Source: Lactifluus volemus
Taxonomy: Eukaryota; Basidiomycota; Agaricomycetes; Russulales; Russulaceae
Length of the DNA: 64,000 bases
Assembly: GCA_022376515.1 (NCBI GenBank)
Contig: WTXI01000034.1
Span: forward strand, 62,001 to 126,000
Direction: 5' to 3'
A program made the translations under genes and the position numbers. Each line of letters begins with the position of its first letter. Position 1 is the stretch's first letter. This document shows, one piece after another, positions 34,091 to 44,553 of the stretch. The notes beneath the pieces were generated by a model. It was not told the DNA's origin, did not search any database, and saw only the letters and a program-made list of their open reading frames with translations.

Positions 34091-35430
34091 ACTTTTTGAC
34101 GGGTCGCTGGCCCACTATGTATGCTCGCAGTCATGTGATCGTGACTATTTGCATTTTTCTCCGGAGTCCTTCCACCCCGACGGCGCGGCCACCACTAACG
34201 CTGTCACACTCACAGCACGCATCGGGGCCAACACCCCACCGCCAGCCAACCCATCCGTCGTCAGTCGGCTGCGCTTGGCCGCCTCTCTCCTTCGCACAGG
34301 CTCGCAAACGTCCCTCTAGACTGCGATATCCGTCGCTGATTCTGTCGCAGTCAACGTCCCGCTGACACGTTCTACTTCTCCCGCCGCTCTCTCCACCCAA
34401 CTCGACCAATGGCTCCGTCAATGGTAATGCGATCGCTACAGCGGGCCTAGGCGAACCGCTTACCACGGGAGCAGGTGGAGAAGCTCGCCCAGGAGACCTC
34501 CATACTCGAGAAGCAGACGATGAAGACGAAATCTAATTGTTGGCCACCCTCGACCATCTCACTCTCTCTCTCTTGTAAATTTCTTTCTTTCTTTCTTCAT
34601 CTTCGCCTTATTTTTATTCTGATTTTTTAGACCTCTCAAGGCATGACATTCTTAACAGCAACAGCGTAATGATCCCCAATTTACTCAACTCGTTCCTATG
34701 CCTTGCCAGACGTCTCACCTTGTGCTCTCGGCTATCATTCACGCAAACGTCATGTCCAACACACCAGATCTTCTCCTCTCAGACCAAGACAACGACACAT
34801 CTCACGTTTCCACTCCGGTTCTTACTCATCTACCTGCTTCTCCTTCCTGCCCCTCTTTCGACTCCACTTCCTCCGCCTCGATGGAATCCAGTTCCAGTAA
34901 CCCAGTCCACCTCCGTCTACCCGCTCCCACCCCATCCGTGAACCTCTCTCAGACTTCCTTCACCTTTGTCGATCTGAGAGGACAAAAGTGGCGTCGATTT
35001 TGATAATCTTCCCCCAGAGGTAGCCTCCACCGACATTTCTATTGCTCGTGAGTTTTTGTGCTCCAACTTCTCTCTATCACCACTCTTTGTCTCTTCTCGA
35101 GGCATACATCGCCATATTATCGCACGACGTGCCTCATCCACTTTGGATGCCTTCGCGTCACACAATCGAAGCACGTCACAGTGTTTCATCCGTGCTCGCG
35201 TTTCTTGCGTTCCTGTCGGAACCTATCGCGCTCAATCACCACTTCCCTTATCGCGACCAGCGTTTCCCTTTTTCGGGGCACCCATTTTAATGTCAAAATT
35301 ATATCCATCGGGCCTAGCCACGTGGGTGCCTTGGAAACATAACAAGGCCCACCCCATCACTTCTCGTCTCTTGCCTTCTGTAATTCTTTTTTTTTTTTAC
35401 TGACCTCTTCATTATCGTTGCTTCTACGAC
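34091..35430. other. Stretch with open but unassigned frames
   Basis: Plus-strand frames at 34,081-34,365, 34,698-35,003 and 35,056-35,403 are Ser/Pro-rich with no motif. Some may be 5' exons of the gene that follows, but none joins convincingly. A TTTC microsatellite lies at 34,575-34,597. Confidence 0.35.
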
Positions 35431-36803
35431 TCAGCCAACGGCTCGTTCGTCGAGACATCGTCCGGTCAAGCCGCTCATGAGCTGAAAAGGCGGTACGATT
35501 GTCTTATCAAAGTAGATAAGGACCATCGGTCGCCCTATGCCATTACTGCATTTGTCAATCAACACGGCAAACCAATGTATCGCGTCGGGTGCGTAGGCCC
35601 CCACGTCCCTCCCCCCATCTTGAATTCTCATGAGCGATCTGCTTCCGGTTCAGGCGCCGTGATCAGTCTGCCCCAGCCGCAGATGCAGAGCGTACGACGA
35701 TGCAGTCTCCTTCGTCACCCGACTCGAGGCAGTCCGAAGTCCGTCGCAAGTCACCCGGCCGGTCGCTGCGTTCGGAGCGCAACACGTCTCGCAAGAACCG
35801 GATGAGTATGCACGCCTTTCTCCCAGGCACGATGTTTCCCAACGCCACCCTACGCGGCCCCGACGCAACGGGAACCACCTGTTCCCACTCGTCCCGCAAG
35901 CTTCGCAGGACACGCTCCAACCCACAGCTCTCTGTCGACCCCTTTTCACCGCCCCCACCGCCTGGACGTGGTCACTCTCAAAGTGTCACCGCGGCTGACC
36001 TTCCTCGCCTGCTGATATACTTGACTCCTAGTGAACCCGTGCCAGCGCTATATCCTCAGCCCTTGATACGTGATGGCTTTGCGGATGTTATGCGATGGGA
36101 TACTCGTCGACTCCTTCCAGGACAATCATATCTCGTCCGTTGACCCAGATGAACCATATGACGAGTATCAGGTGTTTCGCACAGACGACGTTTCGTATCG
36201 GCTTCGTCTTCTGCTCAGCAACCACTATTTTTTACCGCCTGCCCAGTCCAAGCCATCGCCCTCCGATTTTGTGTCTCCCGTCGCGGCGTCTTCCAAGAAG
36301 CCGGCGAAGTCTGTTGGCCCAGCCTTTTTGGATATCTTTCGTGTGGGGAAGACGCGTCCGAAGCCAAACTCGCCGACTGGTTACGTCACTCAAGTTGGCC
36401 CACCGAGGCTCAGGACTACTGCAGATTCGACTATTGCATCATCGCGGACGCCAAAATCTCATGCGGACCCAGTCCCACGTGGCCCCGTTACCCCTACCTT
36501 AGCCGGACATGCTTCACGAGTGGCTGTAGTCCGCGAGAAGGTCGACGACTTGGCGTTGGCTGCAGCGCAGGCTGAGCAAGAGCTCAAGATGCGAGTTGAT
36601 CCGGAACAACAAGGCACCGAGCACAGTTACGAAGAGCAAATCCGCTGTGGCTACGCCGGTTTTCGTAATAAGGTGTGTGTTCTCCCCCGAAACGACAAAA
36701 ATAACAAAAATAATAATAACAAAGTTTGCTTTTTTTTGGTTGCAAGTTTCGTCCAACGTTGTTTGGTGAGCTCATGGACGTGGATCATGGATGCGCCCGA
36801 TGA
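35431..36803 (+). CDS. Hypothetical Ser/Pro-rich protein, possible frame break
   Basis: Exon text reads HELKRRYDCLIKVDKDHRSPY and ITAFVNQHGKPMYRVG, ending at 35588 with a GT donor. A phase-matched acceptor at 35653 leads to a long Ser/Arg/Pro-rich stretch with HAFLPGTMFPNATLRGPDATG and PPPPPGRGHSQSVTAADLPR. Later sequence reads VDPDEPYDEYQVFRTDDVSYR, LLLSNHYFLPPAQSK, GPAFLDIFRVGKTRPKP, RVAVVREKVDDLALAAAQAEQ and CGYAGFRNK, then an intron to FRPTLFGELMDVDHGC and a stop. Going from DGFADVMRW to DSFQDNHISSVD near 36,090-36,110 needs a frame change without a usable intron. I believe it belongs to a conserved Agaricomycete family without known function, from memory only. The 5' end is open: the true start probably lies upstream. 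Confidence 0.5.
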
Positions 36804-36926
36804 TTGCCATGCCTCTGCCCGCTACCCCAACCTCGACCACAATGGCAGCATCGTTGTCATTATTGCCGTTGGACCCACTTGGCATGAGCAGTGAGCATGT
36901 AATACATACTTGTTTGTAGTTTGTAA

Positions 36927-37008
36927 GCTACTTTGGTGAAATGGTACATGCTGAGCACTGAGTGCTGAGTGATCGTCGTAAGCCTGAGAGTTCGAATCCT
37001 GAGATAGC
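36927..37008 (+). other. Degenerate tRNA-like element (pol III A and B boxes)
   Basis: 82 nt with a pairable acceptor stem (GCTACTT with AGATAGC, one mismatch), an A-box-like TTGGTGAAATGGTA and a strong B-box-like AGTTCGAATCC. The T-stem pairs poorly and no clean anticodon arm forms, so a working tRNA is unlikely. It is either a tRNA pseudogene or the head of a tRNA-derived SINE whose body may be the AT-rich DNA to its right. Confidence 0.5.
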
Positions 37009-37170
37009 CAACTTCTGTCGTTGTAAGAGCTGATTATGTGAGTGAATGTGAGAAATTCTTACTTAAGCAAGATCAAAATAAGTTACGTCTTTCCCTTATC
37101 ATTTCATGGGTTTAGGATATAGCTCGCAAATTAAGCTTAAATCCGAGTTTTTAATATTTAATAATTTATA

Positions 37171-37390
37171 AAAAGGGATTACAAGGGATTGCAAGGGATT
37201 GTAATAACTTTGTTAGTCATACAATACCTAGATAGTCTTAATAATCCCAAGATGATCTCAAAAATCCCTAGATGATGCAAAATGGCCGAAATAGAGGTGG
37301 GAGGTATTGTTCAAACAATATTATTAACTGGATTATAAATGTGGACAAGGGATTGCAATCCCTAGTAATCCCTAGCAATCCCTATTTTGG
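37171..37390. repeat. MITE-like block with GGGATT / AATCCC terminal arrays
   Basis: The left end has three spaced copies (aagggattacaagggattgcaagggatt) and the right end four inverted ones (caatccctagtaatccctagcaatccct), giving a roughly 220-bp unit with multi-copy inverted ends. The interior is AT-rich and non-coding. The design fits a non-autonomous DNA transposon; target-site duplication was not confirmed. Confidence 0.6.
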
Positions 37391-37568
37391 GAAGTTTTCG
37401 TGATGCTATATCAATGCTAATTCTGTACCCGCTGTTCGTGCACACCACGTGATCAAGGACTTCGCATATTGCGCTTGAATACGTTGAATTGTTGTGAAAG
37501 GTGCCAAAAGTGAAGGGATGAGAGTGGTAGAGGATGTGCATATATACCCTTACTTCACTGTATATGGT

Positions 37569-37687
37569 ATCCACGGCCATAGGACTCTGAAAGCACCGCA
37601 TCCCGTCTGATCTGCGCAGTTAACCAGAGTGCCGCCTAGTTAGTACCACGGTGGGGGACCACGCGGGAATCCTGGGTGCCGTGGTTC
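37569..37687 (+). rRNA. 5S ribosomal RNA
   Basis: About 119 nt starting ATCCACGGCCATAGGACTC and ending GGTGCCGTGGTT, with the conserved fungal core GAAAGCACCGCATCCCGTC, GATCTGCGCAGTTAACCAGA and GTACCACGGTGGGGGACCAC. The two ends pair to form helix I with one mismatch. Box A and box C of the internal pol III promoter lie inside. It stands alone between repeats rather than in an rDNA array, as dispersed 5S genes do in many filamentous fungi. Confidence 0.94.
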
Positions 37688-37693
37688 TTTCCT

Positions 37694-37712
37694 TTTCGAA
37701 TTTTCTTTTTCT
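37694..37712 (+). terminator. Pol III terminator T-runs after 5S rRNA
   Basis: Three successive runs of four or more T residues (37,694, 37,702 and 37,707 onward) just downstream of the 5S gene match the pol III stop signal. Confidence 0.7.
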
Positions 37713-38552
37713 CACTGGCATGCCTCTCAAAACAACAAGATCCTTTTCGGAAGATGGTGATTTTGTTGTAAAATGAAAGAAAAAAAAAAGGTTTGTTAAT
37801 TGAGAGGGGCGCGGACGACATCGCTACCAATTTCAACATGGGCTCTAGTTCAAAAACGACAAGGCAACCTCTTTTCCTTTCCCTGCAGAGATCCTCTCAA
37901 GCATTACTGGTCTGCTGAGCCACTATGTGGGCTGAGCGTGAACCTTGCCGAGTGGGCTGGACAAGGAAGCACTACCGTACTGGTAAACGGTGGTTCCACA
38001 CTGCTAAAATATATGAGAGAGGCGTTGCCCATAAACGCACAGAGAGAGCTTGTAATAGGCCGAGGAGTAGACTGTTGAAATACTAGTACATATATTAGGG
38101 GGTGGGAGCGTAATATGAGATAATGGTGACGTTCCATCGGCGCCGGAAAGTCTAGGGCATGCTTTGAGAGGACAGAGAAGCACCAGCGCCATGTCGGATG
38201 TTTAGGTCGTTTAGGTTTGGACTGTACAGTTGTGGTGCTGAGCGTGATTGATCCCAAAGAGGAAGAAGGGCAACGACCGTTCTTACCTGTACAGTACTCT
38301 CTCTATCTACGGAACACGTTTACAAGCCACGAACGCAAACATGGTCCCAAACTCGTATGCCGAGGTCTCTCATGCTCGATTTCCCCCTCGATTAATCATT
38401 ACTATAGCCCAGGTCCTCAAATCTCTGAAATACAGCCCATCAGGCGCCCACAAACCAGCGAAATTCAACCGAGCTTGCTCCCTCTTCAGGTGACCGGTTC
38501 GTATCTTTATGCTTCCGCTCTGACAAGGACTTAAATTTATGTCCCATGTTAG
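37713..38552. other. Stretch before the NLR gene, possible leader exon
   Basis: The frame from ATG 38,341 (MVPNSYAEVSHARFPPRLII) could be a first exon of the NLR gene, but its join to the C2-like exon at 38,553 is not provable. The rest shows no gene. Confidence 0.35.
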
Positions 38553-38916
38553 TCCTCAGAGCATACAACGTTCCCCGTCTCAAGACCCTCCTTGGCGAAA
38601 AGAGACGATTTTATGCAACTGTGACATACGAGGAGAGAAAGTGGCAGTCACGACCTGTGCGGAGGGTTGCGCAACGCGTGGAATGGAACGAGAACGTCGA
38701 CTCATTGTGAGAAATGTCTAATTATTATCCTTATGTACAAACTGAATCTCCTGCAGTGTTGTACGACCGCACTCCCATGTTACAATATCTCTTTATGCAA
38801 AAACGGCCATTACGACAGACATCCTTGTTGGAAGGCAGGAGATCACATGTGAACCCCGACCCGGTTCGTCTGTCTTAGATTTGTTACTTATGCATCTGGC
38901 TAAGCGTCCTACATGA
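38553..38916 (+). CDS. C2-like domain exons, probable 5' part of the NLR gene
   Basis: Two exons join through a GT-AG intron (38707-38756): LRAYNVPRLKTLLGEKRRFYA, TVTYEERKWQSRPVRRV, VEWNENVDSF and then VVRPHSHVTISLYAKTAITTD, ILVGRQEITCEPRPGSSVLD, LLLMHLAKRPT followed by a stop. The first exon opens at an AG acceptor, so an upstream exon must exist. This kind of C2-like beta domain opens many NACHT-WD40 proteins of Agaricomycetes, from memory of the family. The stop at 38,914 is avoided by a one-base shift to the frame that carries on as EELDIVLTGVHARDS into the NLR. So the gene is either frameshifted here or has an undetected splice. Confidence 0.5.
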
Positions 38917-38932
38917 AGAACTTGATATTGTC

Positions 38933-41900
38933 TTGACGGGCGTACATGCCAGAGACTCAAGAGAGCCGGCCACGGTGTTAACGATCAGCATGTCAACAAA
39001 AGCGAGTTCCTCTCTGACTGCCGCAGTCAACATCCCGAACCCCACAGAAATGGCCGATTCGAACAACCCTATTGCTGAAGGAAGTGCTATGCGTCATAAT
39101 ATCCAATCCGTGCAATCCACGGCAGATTCCACCCCCCTATCTCGTTTATCCAGGAACGTAGCGGCGAGCCAGACGGAGATGTCCCGTACTGCTCTCAGTC
39201 GTGCTGAGGAAGCCATCAATGTCATCGATACTATAAAAACATGGGAAAGTGCTGTTAGCGCTATCAAGTGGGTGATGGTCACCGTCACTCCAATCGCTTC
39301 AGTAGGCCCGCCCCATAACGTCTTCGTCCATCCGTCCCGGGCTAACGTCCGATCTTCAGCTGAACTCCTTCGCAAGTGTAGCATGGAGTTTACTCTCAAA
39401 GATCCCCGAGGTGCATCTTTTATCCTGTCCCAGTATATGAGACAATCTCTTTCTTACTTTGGCACCAGACATTGCTAAAGCAGATTCAGCGTGACAATAA
39501 CATCCAAACACTGCTTGAGGCGATACGTGATGCATTCGAATTTGCCGAAGAGGCCGACATTTTGCGGAGCATCAAGCCAGAGTCCAAGCAAGCAACAATC
39601 CTCGAAAAGATGCTGGAATGCGTCGCTGAATGTGCCACATTCATCAGATCGTATGCGGAGGATGTGAAAGTTGGTACGTCGTCCTGGCCGCTCTCGTTTG
39701 GGTCATTGTAATCACGTGATCTTCAGGAAAGCGGGCTTTGAAGAGTACCTTCGGTCAAGTTGATGAAAAGATTGATCAGTATCGCACCAGCCTCGTCGGA
39801 CTGCGAGACAATTTCCTCGCCCGTGCTGCCCTCACCACCGAGGTTGCCGTGCTAGAAGCTGGTATGTAATTCTCATAGTCACGGTTACACGGTCTTTGGA
39901 TCGTCGACCTGACGAAAGGGATCACAGAACTGGGCGCCATAATCAGAGAATTGCCTTATAAGGGAGGGTGGCGATACGGCGAAGAGAAACGGTGTCTTCC
40001 AGGTACACGCGAAGATTTCTTGGATCATATCGTCAAGTGGGTCGAGAATCCGAAATCTCAACGTGGACTGGTTCTCCTTGGCCAGGCAGGCACGGGAAAG
40101 TCTTCGATTGTACACGAGGTCGCACGCCGCTTCGACAAGAAGGGTCTCGGCTCTTACTTCGCTTTCTTACGGAAAGAGCAGTCGAAAGACAGGGTTTACC
40201 AGCTCTTCACGACGCTTGCTCGGGACCTTTCCTATCGCAATCCTGCGTTCAAACTTGCCCTCGGACGGGTCCTTAAGGAGAATCCGTCTCTTTGTGGCAC
40301 CCGAGATTATCGCACACTTTTTGAATCCCTCCTCCTCGAACCGCTCAAGGGCCTGGAACTTTCAGGGCCAATTCTTATTATCGTCGATGCTTTAGACGAG
40401 AGCGGAGACATGATCGACAACGTTGGAATACACACATTTCTTGCCCAGCGTCTCGTCGACCTTCCATTAGAATTCCGAATACTCGTCACCTCGAGGCTGG
40501 AGGGCGGCATCGAAGCCGTTTTTGCAAAAGCGTTATCTGTCGAGGTTCTCTACATGGATGATGCCAAACTGGCTGCCAAGACTGAGCAAGACATTTGCAT
40601 GTATCTTCAAAGCTCCCTCCCTCCTGACATTTTCCAAGATCATGGTCTCGAACTAGCGAAGGCAGCAGAGTGTCTGTTCCAATGGGCAGCCGTTTCATGC
40701 GGGTTCATAAATAACCCTCCTGCTAGTTTTGGTTTTAGCAAGAAAAAGTGCGTACGGCGCTTGTTGGGACACTCTCGAGATCGCAAGGGACAAGATCCGT
40801 TGGACAAGTTATACAATGAAGTTCTCGAAGGATACTTCGAGCCACAAGAAGCACAGATTCTATTCCGGTCCGTCATGGGACAACTTTTCGCTGCGATCGA
40901 ACCACTTTCCATATCTTCCTTGATTATTCTGCGTCGGCATGCCCCCATTGATGACCCCGAGGATTCGGATCCCATTCTTGAACTTCTCCGTCGCCTCGGC
41001 TCGCTGCTGAGCAACGTCACTTCGTCTGATCAAACGCGCCCCATTGTTCCTCTCCACACCTCATTCCGCGACTTTCTGACCAGCAGGAAGAGCGAGGCGT
41101 TTTATGTGGATCTTGACGATGCCCACCGTCAGTTGGCCCACTCCTGCCTTTGTATAATGCTCGACAGGCTGAGGTTCAACATCTGCCAGCTCGAGTCGTC
41201 ATATATCGCCAACAGTGATGTATCAGACCTTCCCTTTCGAATCACCAAATACATTCCACACGCTCTATCGTATGCCTGCGTTTTTTGGGACGACCATCTG
41301 GAGCATGTTGCTTTCGAGCACGACCTCTTGGCGAAACTTCAATCCTTCTTCGAGACGAAGTTTCTGTTTTGGCTGGAAGTGCTTAGCATTAAAAGTTGTG
41401 TGGCCCTTGCTTCCCCAGCATTATCGTCCTTGAGGATATGGTTGCGGTCTGACCAGCCAAAGGTAGGTACATCCCATTTAGTTCAATATAACATGTAATG
41501 ACTATTGGGTGAATTTGCAAAAGGCTGCCCAAGCAAAGGTGGAGAACGTTTTGGCATTTGTGAATGATGGATCCGCATTTGTGCGGTACTTTGGAATGGC
41601 CATGGCAAGGAGCGCTCCGCATATCTATATATCTGCATTGCCATTCGCACCATCTTCTTCCCTCATCGCCAAGCATTACATTGGTCTATTTCCCCACACA
41701 CTGTCCTTGGAGCGCGGGCAGTTGTCTCGTTGGCCAGCGCTGGAAATGACGATCCGAGCACATAACGAATCAGTCGTCGCTGTCACATTTTCACCGGATG
41801 GACAACGCATTGCGTCCGCCTCACGAGATCACACAATTTGTGTGTGGGATGCTACAACAGGAGAAATCGTAGCAGGCCCGTTTACTGGACACACCGATGG

Positions 41901-43881
41901 TGTCATATCAATTGCATTCTCGCCAGACGGGCAGCACATCACCTCGGGCTCGCGAGATTACACGATTCGCGTTTGGGATGCCACAACAGGAGAGGTCGTA
42001 GCGGGCCCATTTACTGGACATACCAGTTGGGTCAGATCTGTTGCATTCTCGCCGGACGGGAAGCGCATTGTATCGGCTTCAGACGATTGTACGATTCGCG
42101 TGTGGGCTGCCACAACGGGAGAACTTCTGGCGGGCCCATTCACTGGACATGCCAGTGGTGTCGGATCCGTTGCATTCTCGTCGGACGGCCAGCGCATCGC
42201 GTCAGCCTCGGATGATCATACGATTCGCGTATGGGATGCTGCAACAGGGGATGTCAGAGTGGGTCCGTTTACTTTACACACCGATCAGGTTACATCTATT
42301 GCATTCTCCCCGGACGGACGGCGCATAGCCTCGGCCTCGGCAGATCGCACAATTCGCGTATGGGATGCTACAACAGGAGAGACCATAGCAGGCCCATTTA
42401 CTGGACACATCGATCATGTCCAAGCTGTTGCGTTCTCCCCAGACGGGCAGCTCATCGCCTCTGCCTCGGATGATCACACGATTCGCGTGTGGGATGCCAC
42501 AACGGGGAATGTGGTAGCGGGCCCCTTTATTGGTCACACCTCTCAGGTCTATTCTGTCGCATTCTCTCCGGACAGGCAACGCATCACATCGTCCTCGTTT
42601 GATCGCACGATTCGTGTGTGGGGTGTCGCAACACGAGAGGTAGTAGCAGGCCCGTTTACTGGTCACACGAATTGGGTCTACTCTGTTGCATTTTCGTCGG
42701 ACGGACAGCGCATTGCCTCGGCCTCGTTTGATCAAACAATTTGCGTGTGGGATGCCGCAACAGGGGGGGTCGTAGCAGGTCCATTTACTGGACACATAAA
42801 ACAGGTCTCTTCTGTAGCATTCTCACCGGACGGACAACGAATTGCCTCGGCTTCATGGGATAAAACGATTCGCGAGTGGGATGCCACAACAGGAGAGGTC
42901 GTGGGCCTATTTACTGGACACACCAATTTTGTCAACTCAGTTACATTCTCGCCAGACGGGCATCGCATCGTCTCAGGGGGAGATCACACAGTTCGTGTTT
43001 GGGATGCCACAACAGGAAAGGTCGTAACGGGCCCGTTTACCGGACATACTGAATGGGTCAGTTCTGTTGCGTTCTCGCCGGACGGGCAGCGCATTGCGTC
43101 GGCATCAGACGATCGTACGATCCGCGTGTGGGATGCCACAACGGGGAAGGTTATAGCGGGCCCGTTTATTGGTCACACCGATGAAGTCAATTCTGTTGCA
43201 TTCTCATCGGATGGGCAGCGCATTGCCTCAGGCTCGAGCGATCACACGATTTATGTGTGGAATGCCACAACAGGAGTAATTCTTGCAGGCCCATTAACCG
43301 GACATAACGATCGGGTCAATTCGGTTGCATTTTCACCGGACGGGCAGCACATTGCCTCAGGCTCGAATGATCGCACAATTTGCGTGTGGGATGCCATAAC
43401 CGGGAAGGTCGTAGCGGGCCCATTTACTGGACACACCGATTTAGTCTTTTCGATCGCATTTTCCCCCGACGGGCGGCGCATTGCATCGGCCTCCGGAGAT
43501 TGCACGATTCGTGTATGGGATGTCCCATCGGAAGCAAGACCACTTCCTGAACACACTAAATCGATCGACTCTGTGGCATTCTCTCTGGACGAGCAGCGCA
43601 TTACGGCCTCACAAGACTGCACAGACCACGTGGAGAAGCATGAGCTCAGAGGAGACATTGAAAACATCCACTTCATGAACAAATTCCTGATTGATAGCAA
43701 TGGGTGGATGTGTGGGGAAGAGGGGGAACTTCTTTTATGGATTCCCCAGATTCACAGGCCATATTTTCATAGATCTAACACTGTCTGGATTGCAGGTAAA
43801 AACGAAACTTGGCTTGAACTAGCAAACTTTGTGCACGGATCGAATTGGACTACGGTATATGTTCACAATTTATCTGAATAG
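38933..43881 (+). CDS. STAND NTPase (NLR): N-terminal helical domain, NACHT, 14 complete WD40 repeats
   Basis: Exons 38933-39301, 39360-39410, 39469-39673, 39727-39861, 39919-41462 and 41524-43881 join in frame with GT-AG introns. The helical N-terminus (NSFASVAWSLLSKIPETLLKQ, LEAIRDAFEFAEEADILRSIK) is the kind found before NACHT in fungal incompatibility receptors. NACHT: Walker A GQAGTGKSS (about 40,083), Walker B LIIVDALDES (about 40,375), RILVTSRLEGG. A winged-helix-like stretch and VPLHTSFRDFLTSR follow, then a linker and WD40 repeats from about 41,754. Such proteins oligomerise when their repeats sense a ligand and trigger cell death or incompatibility, as Podospora HET-E/HET-D do. The start is uncertain (ATGs at 38933, 38990 and 39050; the C2-like exons upstream probably belong). 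The ligand and the effector route are unknown. Confidence 0.88.
41754..43630 (+). repeat. Tandem WD40-coding array, 129-bp units
   Basis: Fourteen full units and one degenerate unit. The consensus protein unit is about 43 residues, opening TGHTxxVxSVAFSPDGQRIAS and ending xDxTIRVWDATTGEVVAGPF. Unit 9 lacks one residue (GEVVGLF) and unit 10 has a shortened loop (SGGDHTV). The DNA of units is much alike, so recombination between them is expected. Fourteen complete blades would form two seven-bladed propellers. Confidence 0.9.
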
Positions 43882-44553
43882 AGTCATGTATATGCTGTTT
43901 TTTTTAAAATTTATGTCAGAATTCCTGTCCTATCACAATGTACAGTAACTATTTTTCATAGAAGACATAATATTCAGCGGCTAACCTATCGAAAATATCA
44001 GGCACCAAACTCTGTGAACGATGTTCCGGAAGCATTCTGAGGCTCTACGGTCACCCAAGGACATTCCTAGGGTCCTGTATGCTCGAGACGGAAAGTTGAT
44101 GCGAAGTTGGCGTCATACCACGTAACAGAGACAGAAAGGCGCGTTTCGTTCGCGGGCGGTAGTCTCAGCCTAGGACGAGGACGGAAAGGGCTATACTCAA
44201 CCCTCTAGTAACTTGCGTTTTGATGCGGCGGTGTTGTAGACGAATTTCGCCGAAGAGGGGTGTTATAGCTTGATAATGAAACGGTTATCCGATAGCCGCA
44301 TCTAATAGCCCGGCTTTTTGGTTCGATTAGGAGCATATTCGCAAACTCGTGCAGTGGGCCCAGAGAAGACAAAAGCTGTAGTTGGCACAATGAGTGGGAA
44401 AAAAGGGGCAACTTGGCCAAAGAACCTCTCCCCACCCTTGCCACTGCTCTACGCTGGGAGGAAACATCAGAGATACAAACAAGTGTCCTAGATTAGCTAC
44501 AGTTCTTTGACGTAACCGCGACCGCACTTTCTTCTGCAATTCTGACCTGGTTG
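43882..44553. other. Intergenic stretch between NLR and Crinkler gene
   Basis: No gene is seen. It holds the 3' flanks of two convergent genes. Confidence 0.45.

Noticed and set aside
36927..37008. A functional tRNA gene
   Set aside because: The T-stem pairs badly and no proper anticodon arm forms, so it is listed only as tRNA-like.
39951..41498. NACHT frame with a start at 39,951
   Set aside because: The codon there is TTG. The frame is an internal exon continuing from 39,919 through a phase-matched splice.
41754..43630. Regular ~129-bp repeats as a satellite or CRISPR-like array
   Set aside because: The period is a multiple of three and each unit encodes a WD40 blade. There are no spacers, and the organism is a eukaryote.
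41509..43881. The WD40 frame as a separate gene starting at ATG 41,509
   Set aside because: That ATG lies inside a 61-nt GT-AG intron (41463-41523) that joins the NACHT part to the WD40 part in frame.
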